6,627 bases of DNA. Source: an uncultured Bryobacterales bacterium. Its GTDB lineage: Bacteria; Acidobacteriota; Terriglobia; Bryobacterales; UBA6623. The translations under genes and the position numbers were made by a program. Shown piece by piece: positions 1 to 6,364 of this stretch. The DNA lies in contig CAMPKL010000208.1 in assembly GCA_946887065.1 (NCBI GenBank), forward strand, positions 1 to 6,627, in the 5' to 3' direction. The first letter of the stretch is position 1, and every line of letters starts with the position of its first letter. Below the pieces are notes generated by a model. It ran no database searches, was not told the origin of the DNA, and saw nothing but the letters and a program-made list of their open reading frames with translations.

Positions 1-84
1 GAAATACGCAGTCGCGCCTCCGCTCGCGATCGCACTCGCGACCGCGATGGCAAAAGTGCCAAAGAACGGGTTCCCATCTGCCAT
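1..84 (-). CDS. Possible start of a membrane or secreted protein (partial, runs off the left edge)
   Basis: Twenty-eight open codons start from an ATG at 84 and leave the window at base 1. The visible peptide begins MADGNPFFGTFAIAV and continues as a small-residue hydrophobic stretch rich in Ala, Gly and Ser, which would suit an N-terminal membrane segment or secretion signal. No family can be recognised from so little. No good Shine-Dalgarno sequence precedes the ATG; a TAGAAT at 95-100 could be a -10 box for a nearly leaderless message. The nrdJ terminator lies only 30 bp upstream, so the gene would need its own promoter in that gap. A plus-strand frame over the same bases is also open (it would end near 92), so the strand is not certain. 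Confidence 0.35.
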   Translation of the reverse strand, partial: MADGNPFFGTFAIAVASAIASGGATAYF

Positions 85-113
85 AGGTTGTTAAATTCTA
101 ATCAATCACCCTC

Positions 114-143
114 AAAAAAGGGCCGGTTTGGATAAACCGGCCC
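114..143 (-). terminator. Intrinsic terminator of nrdJ
   Basis: Read on the minus strand, this is a perfect 10-bp GC-rich stem (arms 134-143 and 120-129, GGGCCGGTTT pairing with AAACCGGCCC) with a 4-base loop, followed at once by six T residues (119-114). This is a standard rho-independent terminator. Its polarity fits nrdJ, whose stop codon is about 185 bases upstream, so the nrdJ transcript would have an unusually long 3' untranslated tail. Confidence 0.9.
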
Positions 144-158
144 GGAAGGAGGGAATTA

Positions 159-273
159 TATTCGCCGAGGCGAATAGCCATTAGGTCTTCTTGCTAGCCC
201 AACGACAAACGTGTGCCGGCTGCTGCGGACTTCCAACAGGGCCGGCTGCTACAGGAGGGAGAGAAGCCGGCCC
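159..273. repeat. Inverted and direct repeats in the nrdJ 3' untranslated region
   Basis: Three short repeats fill the gap between the nrdJ stop and its terminator. A perfect palindrome lies at 159-176 (TATTCGCC, GA, GGCGAATA). An 8-bp inverted repeat pairs 239-246 (GGGCCGGC) with 266-273 (GCCGGCCC) across a 19-base loop. The 10-mer GCCGGCTGCT occurs at 215-224 and again at 241-250. None is followed by a T-run on the minus strand, so they are not terminators. They may be transcript-stabilising hairpins or remnants of a small dispersed repeat. No gene is seen in 85-326. Confidence 0.5.
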
Positions 274-326
274 CATTGGGTTGAGCGCGGGCCCCTCACC
301 GCGGCCTCGCGCATCACTCGCAGCGC

Positions 327-3119
327 TTAAGAGCAGCCCGAGGTCGAGCCGCAGTTCTCGCACTTGTAACAGGAGCCGTTGACCACCATCATCGATCCGC
401 ACTCGGCGCAGAAAGGCGCGTCTTGCGAACCCGGTAATTCAAACGCCAACGCCTGCTGCGGCTCTTTCTCAGTCGGACGCATCTTCGACGTCTCGCCCGC
501 TTCGGTCGCCTTGTACTCCGGCGAAACAAAGCGAGTTCCCAGCCAGCGGAAAATATAATCCGTCAGCGACTTCGCATAACGAATTTCCTGGTTATTCGTC
601 CAGCCGGACGGCTCATAGCGCACGTGCTGGAATTTCTCGACCAGATCCTTCAGCGGCACGCCGTATTGCAACGACAGCGAAACGGCGGTCGCGAACGAAT
701 CCATCAGGCCCGAAATCGTCGAGCCCTCTTTCGACATCTTGATGAAGACTTCGCCCGGCTGGCCATCGTCAAACAGGCCCACCGTGATGTAGCCCTCGTG
801 GCCTCCGACCGAAAACTTGTGGGTCAACGACGAACGCTCGTCCGGCAGCCGGCGGCGGTAAGGCTCGCGAACGATCTTCACCTTCTCGACGACCTTCTTC
901 TCGCCGGCGCTCGATAGCGGCTGCGCCTTCTTCGAACCGTCGCGGTAGATGGCCACGGCCTTCAAGCCCAGTTGCCAGGACTCGATGTAGGCTTCCATGA
1001 TGTCTTCGACCGTGCAGTCCTCGGGCATGTTGATCGTCTTTGAGATCGCGCCCGAGACGAATGGCTGCACGGCGGCCATCATGTGGATGTGTCCGCGGTA
1101 GTGGATCGAGCGCGTACCGTTTTGCGGCTGGAAGCTCGTGTCGAACACCGTCAGATGCTCGTCCTTCAGGAGCGGAGCGCCTTCGATCGTGCCGGTCGAA
1201 TCGACGTGGTCGACGATCTCGGAAACCTGATTGTCTTTGTAGCCAAGCTTCGTCAGCGCCGCCGGAACGGTGTTGTTAACGATCTTGATCAGGCCGCCGC
1301 CGACCAGCTTCTTGTACTTCACCAGCGCGAGTTCGGGTTCGATGCCGGTTGTGTCGCAGTCCATCATGAAGCCGATCGTGCCGGTCGGCGCGATCACGGT
1401 GGTCTGCGCGTTGCGGTAGCCGTACCTCTCGCCGACCGCGTAAGCGTCTTTCCAGACTTGCTCGGCGGCATCGCGCAGTTCCGTGTCGTCGTAGGCGCGG
1501 GTTAAACGAGCCGCGGCGTCGCGGTGCATGGCGATGACGCCCAAGAAGCTGTCGCGGTTCGGCCCGTAGCCGGGGAATGGTCCGCCGTGATCGCCGGCGA
1601 TTCGCGCGGAGGTCAAGTAGGCTTGGCCGGACATCAATGCCGAGATCGCGCCGGCGGTATCGCGGCCCTTGTCGGAGTCATAGGCGACGCCCTGGGACAT
1701 CAACAATGCGCCCAAGTTGGCGAAGCCCAATCCCAGCGGGCGGAAGTCGTGCGAGTTTTGGGCGATGCGCTCGGTCGGGTAGCTGGCCGAATCGACCAAA
1801 ATCTCTTGCGCCACGATCAGCGTATCGACCGCGTGCCGGAAAGCTTCGACATTAAACTTGCCGTCACGCTTGCGGAACTTCATCAGGTTCAACGAAGACA
1901 AATTGCAAGCTGAGTCGTCCAGGAACATGTACTCCGAGCAAGGATTCGATGCATTGATGCGGTCGGTCGCCTTGCAGGTATGCCAGCGGTTGACCGCCGT
2001 ATCGAACTGCATGCCGGGATCGCCGCACTGATGCGTCGCTTCGGCGATCTCGCGCAGCAGTTTGCGCGCCTTCTTGCGGTCTTTGGGCTGCCCGGTGAGT
2101 ACCGAACGCGTCCACCAATCGCCGTCTTTCGCGGCGGCTTCCATGAATTCATCGGTCGCGCGAACGGAGTGGTTGGCGTTCTGGAAGGCGATCGAGGAAT
2201 AAGCGGCGCCGTCGATCGAAGGGTCAAAACCCGCCTCGATCAATGCCCAGGCCTTGCGTTCTTCGGCGGCCTTGCAGTTGATGAACTGCTCGATATCGGG
2301 GTGGTCCGCGTTGAGGATCACCATCTTGGCGGCGCGGCGCGTCTTGCCGCCGGACTTGATGACGCCGGCGAATGCGTCAAAGCCCTTCATGAACGACACC
2401 GGACCCGAGGCGCGGCCGCCGCCGGCGAGAGCCGCATCGTCTTCGCGAATCTTTGATAGGTTCGAACCGGCGCCCGATCCCCACTTGAACAGCATGCCTT
2501 CGGTCTTGGCGAGATCCATGATCGACGTGAGCGAATCGGCGACCGAGTTGATGAAACATGCCGAGCATTGCGGCGTGTGAACATCCGGGCGAATGGCGTT
2601 CACTTTGCCTGCTTGCGGGTCCCATGTCCAACCATAGCCGCGCGTATCCTTGACGCCGACGTTGAACCAAACCGGCGAGTTGAAGCTGGCCATCTGGTGC
2701 AGCATCAAGTGGGCCAACTCAAAGCGGAAGTTCTCGGCGTCTTCAACCGTTGCGAAATAACCCTTGTCGCGGCCCCAATTGGCGATCGTGTCGACCACGC
2801 GATGCACCAACTGACCGACGCTCGACTCGCGATCGGGTTCGCCGACCGTGCCGTGGAAATACTTGCTCGCGACGATGTTGGTCGCTGTCTGCGACCAGCC
2901 TCGGGGAGCCTCAATGTCGTGTTGTTCAAAGACGATTTCGCCTTTGACGTTCGTGATGGACGAACTGCGCTTCTCCCAATCGATCAAGTCGTAAGGCGTC
3001 TTGCCGCGTTCGATGTCCCGCGTGAAGTACCGGGAGAAAGCCAACCCTCGGCGGGAAGGCTGGGAAGTGAATTCAGGTACTGCCTGTACAGTTGAGAGGT
3101 CGACGCGAATTTCGCCCAT
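327..3119 (-). CDS. nrdJ: Adenosylcobalamin-dependent class II ribonucleoside-diphosphate reductase
   Basis: This 930-residue protein reduces ribonucleotides to deoxyribonucleotides in the cytoplasm, using B12 to make the thiyl radical, so it needs neither oxygen nor a separate small subunit. Visible landmarks in order are FNSPVWFNVG (146-155), PQCSACF (183-189), KWGSGAGSN (212-220), the active-site loop NPCSE (392-396), DDSACNLSS (401-409) and APTGTIGF (577-584). By family analogy C394 carries the thiyl radical, with N392 and E396 beside it, and C188 and C405 form the reducing pair; the 11-residue spacing of C394 and C405 matches the Thermotoga enzyme. A TSCPD domain covers about 764-865. 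The tail has CAEC (904-907), CYKCENC (917-923) and C929, a zinc-ribbon or redox-shuttle tail. No N-terminal ATP cone is evident. The ATG at 3119 is preceded by AAGGAG (3130-3135) with a 10-base spacer. The protein is full length with no frameshift. Confidence 0.97.
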   Translation of the reverse strand: MGEIRVDLSTVQAVPEFTSQPSRRGLAFSRYFTRDIERGKTPYDLIDWEKRSSSITNVKGEIVFEQHDIEAPRGWSQTATNIVASKYFHGTVGEPDRESSVGQLVHRVVDTIANWGRDKGYFATVEDAENFRFELAHLMLHQMASFNSPVWFNVGVKDTRGYGWTWDPQAGKVNAIRPDVHTPQCSACFINSVADSLTSIMDLAKTEGMLFKWGSGAGSNLSKIREDDAALAGGGRASGPVSFMKGFDAFAGVIKSGGKTRRAAKMVILNADHPDIEQFINCKAAEERKAWALIEAGFDPSIDGAAYSSIAFQNANHSVRATDEFMEAAAKDGDWWTRSVLTGQPKDRKKARKLLREIAEATHQCGDPGMQFDTAVNRWHTCKATDRINASNPCSEYMFLDDSACNLSSLNLMKFRKRDGKFNVEAFRHAVDTLIVAQEILVDSASYPTERIAQNSHDFRPLGLGFANLGALLMSQGVAYDSDKGRDTAGAISALMSGQAYLTSARIAGDHGGPFPGYGPNRDSFLGVIAMHRDAAARLTRAYDDTELRDAAEQVWKDAYAVGERYGYRNAQTTVIAPTGTIGFMMDCDTTGIEPELALVKYKKLVGGGLIKIVNNTVPAALTKLGYKDNQVSEIVDHVDSTGTIEGAPLLKDEHLTVFDTSFQPQNGTRSIHYRGHIHMMAAVQPFVSGAISKTINMPEDCTVEDIMEAYIESWQLGLKAVAIYRDGSKKAQPLSSAGEKKVVEKVKIVREPYRRRLPDERSSLTHKFSVGGHEGYITVGLFDDGQPGEVFIKMSKEGSTISGLMDSFATAVSLSLQYGVPLKDLVEKFQHVRYEPSGWTNNQEIRYAKSLTDYIFRWLGTRFVSPEYKATEAGETSKMRPTEKEPQQALAFELPGSQDAPFCAECGSMMVVNGSCYKCENCGSTSGCS

Positions 3120-3167
3120 CGGTCTAGTGCTCCTTGCGCTCTGCTTCCTTAAAATCCCTTCAACGCA

Positions 3168-3285
3168 AGCCGCCGAAGCCGGGCGCGGGGAAACGGCCTC
3201 AGCGGCTAATCATTTTACGTTTTCAGGGTCTCCGCCAGGCCTTTTCTTGAGCTGTACGAGGCTCAATCAGGCGGTGACAGTCCCC
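3168..3285 (-). promoter_or_regulatory. Structured 5' leader of nrdJ (two predicted stem-loops)
   Basis: Read towards nrdJ, the first element spans 3285 to 3226: a TTGAGC/GCTCAA stem (3261-3266 with 3247-3252, 8-base loop) sits on a CCGCC/GGCGG stem (3270-3274 with 3232-3236), with a further possible GGG/CCC pairing outside (near 3283-3285 with 3226-3228). The second element pairs 3194-3207 with 3168-3181 in a continuous 14-bp stem with a 12-base loop. Two of its pairs are G-U on the minus-strand RNA but would be C-A mismatches on the plus strand, which supports a folded RNA in the nrdJ sense. The stem ends about 32 bases before the Shine-Dalgarno sequence. I do not recognise a known riboswitch; the cobalamin riboswitch B12 box is absent. 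Function unknown. Confidence 0.5.
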
Positions 3286-3286
3286 A

Positions 3287-3316
3287 AGTCTACTACCCGA
3301 TCTAGGGGCTATGCAA
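3287..3316 (-). promoter_or_regulatory. Candidate nrdJ promoter
   Basis: On the minus strand, TTGCAT (3311-3316) and TAGACT (3287-3292) are 18 bases apart and match the sigma-70 -35 and -10 boxes at 3 and 4 of 6 positions. The predicted start falls at about 3280, so the transcript would begin at or just inside the first leader stem-loop. The match is weak, and the assignment rests partly on that position. A small inverted repeat, ACGAT-AAA-ATCGT (3316-3328), abuts the -35 box and could be an operator. No NrdR box was found. Confidence 0.25.
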
Positions 3317-3483
3317 CGATAAAATCGTCTATGTTGTGGTCGGGTGGCGAGTTTGTGGTCCTACGGCTTTGGTCGTTTCTGTTGCCGACCCGGAACCCTC
3401 CAGAATTCAACGATTTGGGGAGGGGTAAAGTTGCGACTTGGTTAAGATTCACTACATTCGTAGTAATATTTGTTCTGACCACC
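3317..3483. other. Upstream half of the nrdJ-argD gap, no gene seen
   Basis: This is the part of the 413-bp gap (3120-3532) that lies between the candidate nrdJ promoter and the hairpin after argD. It is less GC-rich than the genes around it. It holds only short inverted repeats, such as ACTAC/GTAGT around 3451-3465. The open plus-strand frame that crosses it has no ribosome binding site and overlaps both flanking genes, so I do not call a gene. Confidence 0.6.
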
Positions 3484-3512
3484 CCTCCGGGGAGGTGCTG
3501 CCTCCCCGGAGG
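3484..3512. terminator. Strong hairpin after argD with its T-tract on the plus strand
   Basis: A perfect 12-bp stem, CCTCCGGGGAGG (3484-3495) with CCTCCCCGGAGG (3501-3512), encloses a 5-base loop. It lies 20 bases past the argD stop and is the obvious place for argD transcription to end. However, the T-tract (3513-3516) follows the stem on the plus strand. On the minus strand the stem is preceded by AAAA and followed by GGGGTGG. For argD it is therefore a hairpin without a U-tract, possibly acting with Rho or as a 3'-end stabiliser. It could also stop plus-strand transcription entering argD. Confidence 0.55.
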
Positions 3513-3532
3513 TTTTCCGTGCAGTTCGGTAC

Positions 3533-4789
3533 CTACTTGGGCGGCGGACCGACCGTGAAGACGTCGTCCAAAATGGCGATGGCCTGGTCAATGTGACGCC
3601 GTTCGATGATGTACGGCGGCAAGAACCGCAGGATCTTGCCCGCCGTGCAATTGAGCAGCAGGCCCTTGGCTTGAGCGGCTGGGACGACCCAGGCGCCGGG
3701 CTCGGTGAGCTCAAGGCCGACGATTAGTCCCTTGCCGCGCGGCCCTACAACCAGGTCATGCTTCATGGCCAACTCGCCGAGGCGTCTGGTGAAGTACGTG
3801 CCGTGCTCTTTGATCATCGGCAGCAATTCGGCCATGACGTCTAGGAACTCAAGCGCCGCCCGCGTGGTGAGCGGACCGCCGCCGAATGTCGAACCGTGAG
3901 CGCCGGGCGTAATCATCGCCGCGGCGCGCGCGTTGCAGACCACCGCGCCCAATGGCAGGCCGCCCGCCAACGGCTTGGCCGCCGTCAGCACATCGGGATA
4001 GACGTGCACCGGGTCGGGGTCTTCCGCGGTCGGACGATTCCAGAGCTGGAAGGCGAAGTAGGCGCCGGCGCGGCCTAAACCGCACTGAATCTCGTCAAAC
4101 ACCAGCAGTGCGTCGAACTTGTCGGCCAGTTCACGAGCCTTGCGCGCAAAATCGCGCGAGATCTCGACAATACCGCCTTCGCCCAAGATAGGTTCGAAGA
4201 AGATGGCGCAAGTTTTCTCGTTGACCGCCGCTTCAAGCGCCGCGACGTCGTTGGGGTCGATGAATTTCACGCCGGGAATCAGCGGTTCGTAGGGCTCGCG
4301 ATACTTGGGCTGACCCGTAATCGAAACGGCGCCCAGAGTGCGGCCGGCGAAAGAATCGTTGAGAGCGATGATCTCGTATTTATCGGGCGACTGCTTGCGT
4401 CCGTAGGCCTTCGAGATCTTCAGCGCGAGTTCGATCGATTCGGTGCCGCTATTAGCGAAGAACACGCGCTCTAGGCCGCTAATCTCCGCTAGTTTGGCGG
4501 CCAGCGGCCCTTGATAGTGGTGGTAGTAAAGGTTCGAGCAATGGATCATCTTACCCATCTGCTCGCGCATCGCTTTCACCAATCGCGGATGGCCGTGGCC
4601 CAGAGCGTTGACGCCGATTCCGGTAATGAAATCGAGGTAGCGGTTGTTCTCCGGGTCGTAGACATAACAACCCTTGCCGCGCTCCAACATCAAGTTGTAG
4701 CGGCCGTAACTTTGGAGGACGTGCTCCTGTTCCAGCGCTTTCGCGGCGTCAATCAGGGGCGTCGGGTTGGTTGCAGCTGTAGTTGCCAT
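3533..4789 (-). CDS. argD: Class III PLP-dependent aminotransferase, probably acetylornithine aminotransferase
   Basis: This 418-residue cytoplasmic enzyme most likely exchanges the amino group between N-acetylglutamate semialdehyde plus glutamate and N-acetylornithine plus 2-oxoglutarate, the fourth step of arginine synthesis. Fold-type I landmarks are GIGVNALGHGHPRL (57-70), cofactor-phosphate loop NSGTES (113-118), FAGRTLGA (147-154), EPILGEGG (199-206), FDEIQCG (231-237, D232 binding the pyridine nitrogen), AAKPLAGGLPLG (270-281, Schiff-base lysine K272), HGSTFGGGPL (298-307) and LRFLPP (387-392). The length suits ArgD. The ATG at 4789 has AAGGAG (4796-4801) six bases before it. No other arginine genes are adjacent, and related class III enzymes acting on ornithine or 4-aminobutyrate share most motifs, so substrate is less certain than fold. 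The overall sequence pattern resembles ArgD proteins I associate with acidobacteria. Confidence 0.82.
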   Translation of the reverse strand: MATTAATNPTPLIDAAKALEQEHVLQSYGRYNLMLERGKGCYVYDPENNRYLDFITGIGVNALGHGHPRLVKAMREQMGKMIHCSNLYYHHYQGPLAAKLAEISGLERVFFANSGTESIELALKISKAYGRKQSPDKYEIIALNDSFAGRTLGAVSITGQPKYREPYEPLIPGVKFIDPNDVAALEAAVNEKTCAIFFEPILGEGGIVEISRDFARKARELADKFDALLVFDEIQCGLGRAGAYFAFQLWNRPTAEDPDPVHVYPDVLTAAKPLAGGLPLGAVVCNARAAAMITPGAHGSTFGGGPLTTRAALEFLDVMAELLPMIKEHGTYFTRRLGELAMKHDLVVGPRGKGLIVGLELTEPGAWVVPAAQAKGLLLNCTAGKILRFLPPYIIERRHIDQAIAILDDVFTVGPPPK

Positions 4790-4809
4790 AACGGGCTCCT
4801 TAACCTAAC

Positions 4810-4856
4810 AAAAATCCTGCGCCCGGCGGTTGCGATGAATCACAACACGCGGCAGG
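4810..4856 (-). promoter_or_regulatory. Terminator-like hairpin in the argD leader, just before the ribosome binding site
   Basis: Read on the minus strand, an outer CCTGC/GCAGG stem (4852-4856 with 4816-4820) and an inner GTTGTG/CGCAAC stem (4841-4846 with 4829-4834, one G-U pair, 6-base loop) are followed by A and then five T residues (4814-4810). The argD Shine-Dalgarno sequence begins eight bases later. The stem is broken by an uneven internal loop, so it would be a weak terminator. An attenuator of argD is one reading. A chance fold in GC-rich DNA is another. Confidence 0.3.
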
Positions 4857-4897
4857 CGTTTTACTCTTGGGATCGCGGACCGGCCGGCTTCGCCGGA

Positions 4898-4980
4898 GAG
4901 CCGCGGGGTTAGGTCGGCAGATAAACGACGACCGGGCCGCGGCTCACTCTACGGCTCACGCCGCGAGGCGAACGCAGTCG
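4898..4980. repeat. GC-rich palindromic intergenic repeat
   Basis: The 9-mer GAGCCGCGG (4898-4906) is an exact inverted match to CCGCGGCTC (4937-4945). Inside it, GGTCG (4912-4916) pairs with CGACC (4929-4933), giving a two-stage hairpin of 48 bases. Beside it the 8-mer CGGCTCAC is repeated at 4940-4947 and 4952-4959, followed by GCCGCGAGGCGAACGCAGTC. A further small hairpin, CCGGC-TTC-GCCGG, lies at 4884-4896. From memory this combination resembles dispersed palindromic units in planctomycete intergenic DNA, but I cannot confirm copy number from one window. No gene is seen in 4802-5050. Confidence 0.5.
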
Positions 4981-5024
4981 CAGGGACTTCAATTGGCCTT
5001 CGTCGCACATCGGAAGATACCTGC

Positions 5025-5030
5025 ATTATA
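5025..5030 (-). promoter_or_regulatory. Perfect -10 box between the transporter gene and argD
   Basis: The minus strand reads TATAAT here, just after the transporter gene ends. The bases 16-18 upstream do not resemble TTGACA, and no extended -10 is present. If used, it would give argD its own transcript with a leader of about 230 bases that includes the palindromic repeat and the terminator-like hairpin. Confidence 0.3.
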
Positions 5031-5050
5031 TAGGCGCCGGGGTTTGCTTG

Positions 5051-6346
5051 CTAGGCTCCGGTGAAATTGCCGATCAAGATGATGAACGCGTGGTAGGCGC
5101 CGTAAAGGGCCAGGGCGAAGAGAATCGCCATGATGACGTTTTCCCACCAGACCGACTTGTACTTCTCGCCGATGTATTGGCTGCCGGAGGTGATGCGCCA
5201 GATTCCGCCGGCCAGCAAGGGCAACAGAACGACTTGGCCGCTGTTGGCCGCTAGGGTCAGGGTGACGAAGTCCGGCATGCCGGGGATGGTCCAAATCAGC
5301 GGCGAAACCAAGCACCACCAGCTGATCGCGTTGTGAGCGGGGGAGGCGCGATATTCCTCCGGCGTCGGGCGCTTGCCGGTCTGCCACCGCAGCAAGGCGT
5401 GGCTGCCGACCGCGGCCAGGCCCACCGCGTGGCCCACAACCGACGTAAACACGGCAGAGAACACGCCCAGGTAGAACAGCAGGCGTCCGCCGGGTCCGAG
5501 CACCGTGCTAAGCAAGTTGGGCAAGTCTTCGAGGGTGCTGATTTGCTTATCCGGGAAGAGCAACTCCGCGCCGAGCACCCATACCGCCAGGTTCAAGACG
5601 AGCATGACCACCACGCCCAACAGCAAGTCGTAAACCTGCACCTTGCGATACTGCGGACCGTTCCAACCCTTTGCCTCCAAGAAGTAGGGATAGACCAGGT
5701 TCATGAAGGAGCCGCCCACCGCGCCGATCATGGCCAGGGCCACCATCAGCGGATCGAAATCGCCCAGTTGCCCGGGCATTTCCATGCGGTAGAGACCCTG
5801 CAATAGGTCGATTCCGCTGAAACCGACCCAGACCGCCGAGCCGATAAACGAGATCGACAGCAGCGCAAGGAACAGCTTGAACAGCGTTTCGAGGGAGTTG
5901 TAGCCGCCCTTGAGCACCAGCAGCAGAGCGACCGCGTTGCACAATGCCGCCCACAACCACACGGGCCCCGTGTTGGTGACGTTGCGCAGGACCTCGCCTT
6001 CGCCGACGGTCATGTACGACTCGTAAACGTGTCCCATGATGACCGCGCCGAAGAATAGGATTGGCGCGTAGGCCGGGTGGAACCGCACCAGCCCATCGAG
6101 CACGCCTTCGCCGTGTTGATTGCAGAGCTGATAGCGCCCAATCAGCGAGACCAATACAAAGCGCATGAAGACGGCGACAACCAACACCCACAACAGCGAA
6201 TAGCCGTAGTTGCTGCCGGCGACTCCCATGTCGACGACATCGCCGGCGCCGAGCCAGGTCAGCACGACGATGATGCCCGGCCCAAAGGCCTTGAGAAAGT
6301 CGAGGAATGACTCAGGTACCGGAGGGGGCGTGGTCGGGCTGCTCAT
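5051..6346 (-). CDS. Divergent Nramp (SLC11) family cation transporter
   Basis: This 431-residue inner-membrane protein has about 11 hydrophobic segments (roughly 22-40, 46-66, 92-112, 128-146, 154-176, 199-222, 238-263, 285-312, 340-356, 358-383, 400-425), the Nramp number and length. The opening FGPGIIVVLTWLGAGDVVD aligns with the family's first helix, and helix 6 carries GAVGGSFMNLVYP (208-220). Canonical Mn/Fe transporters have DPGN in helix 1 and MPH in helix 6. Here these read GAGD (33-36) and, by my alignment, MNL (215-217), so the metal-binding Asp is lost, Asn becomes Asp, and Met may remain. The substrate is therefore uncertain: manganese, iron, magnesium or something else. The start at 6346 has GAGG (6354-6357) seven bases upstream. 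The gene is divergent from the lipoprotein gene. I give no symbol because mntH would imply Mn import. Confidence 0.85.
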   Translation of the reverse strand: MSSPTTPPPVPESFLDFLKAFGPGIIVVLTWLGAGDVVDMGVAGSNYGYSLLWVLVVAVFMRFVLVSLIGRYQLCNQHGEGVLDGLVRFHPAYAPILFFGAVIMGHVYESYMTVGEGEVLRNVTNTGPVWLWAALCNAVALLLVLKGGYNSLETLFKLFLALLSISFIGSAVWVGFSGIDLLQGLYRMEMPGQLGDFDPLMVALAMIGAVGGSFMNLVYPYFLEAKGWNGPQYRKVQVYDLLLGVVVMLVLNLAVWVLGAELLFPDKQISTLEDLPNLLSTVLGPGGRLLFYLGVFSAVFTSVVGHAVGLAAVGSHALLRWQTGKRPTPEEYRASPAHNAISWWCLVSPLIWTIPGMPDFVTLTLAANSGQVVLLPLLAGGIWRITSGSQYIGEKYKSVWWENVIMAILFALALYGAYHAFIILIGNFTGA

Positions 6347-6350
6347 AAGG

Positions 6351-6364
6351 ACGCCTCATGGCGT
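6351..6364 (-). promoter_or_regulatory. Small hairpin over the transporter ribosome binding site
   Basis: On the minus strand, ACGCC and GGCGT form a perfect 5-bp stem around the loop ATGA. The Shine-Dalgarno GAGG (6354-6357) is half in the loop and half in the stem, seven bases before the start codon. If it forms, it would limit ribosome access and lower or tune translation. It is short and may be incidental. Confidence 0.35.

Noticed and set aside
1..135. Plus-strand coding frames entering from the left edge
   Set aside because: Two frames are open but short, with no start visible. One ends inside the terminator stem. The minus-strand ATG frame has the more protein-like composition, though the choice is not firm.
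155..160. TATAAT on the minus strand as a promoter for the leftmost gene
   Set aside because: It has no -35 box, and the strong intrinsic terminator at 114-143 would stop transcription before the gene.
624..3095. Several long plus-strand and out-of-frame minus-strand reading frames inside nrdJ
   Set aside because: They are shadows of a GC-rich gene whose frame is fixed by many conserved motifs. They show Arg/Pro-rich composition and no domains.
3120..3300. Cobalamin riboswitch upstream of nrdJ
   Set aside because: The conserved B12-box and the core pairing elements are not present. A repressing cobalamin switch would also make little sense before a B12-dependent enzyme.
3001..3558. 185-codon open plus-strand frame across the nrdJ-argD gap, with a signal-peptide-like stretch near 3121-3180
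   Set aside because: It begins inside nrdJ antisense and ends inside argD antisense, has no ribosome binding site at a usable start, passes through the 12-bp hairpin, and resembles no family I know.
5333..6191. Frames of 157 and 214 codons overlapping the transporter gene
   Set aside because: The transporter frame gives a coherent 11-helix membrane protein. The overlapping frames are His/Gln- or Arg/Gly-rich and look like antisense or shifted shadows.
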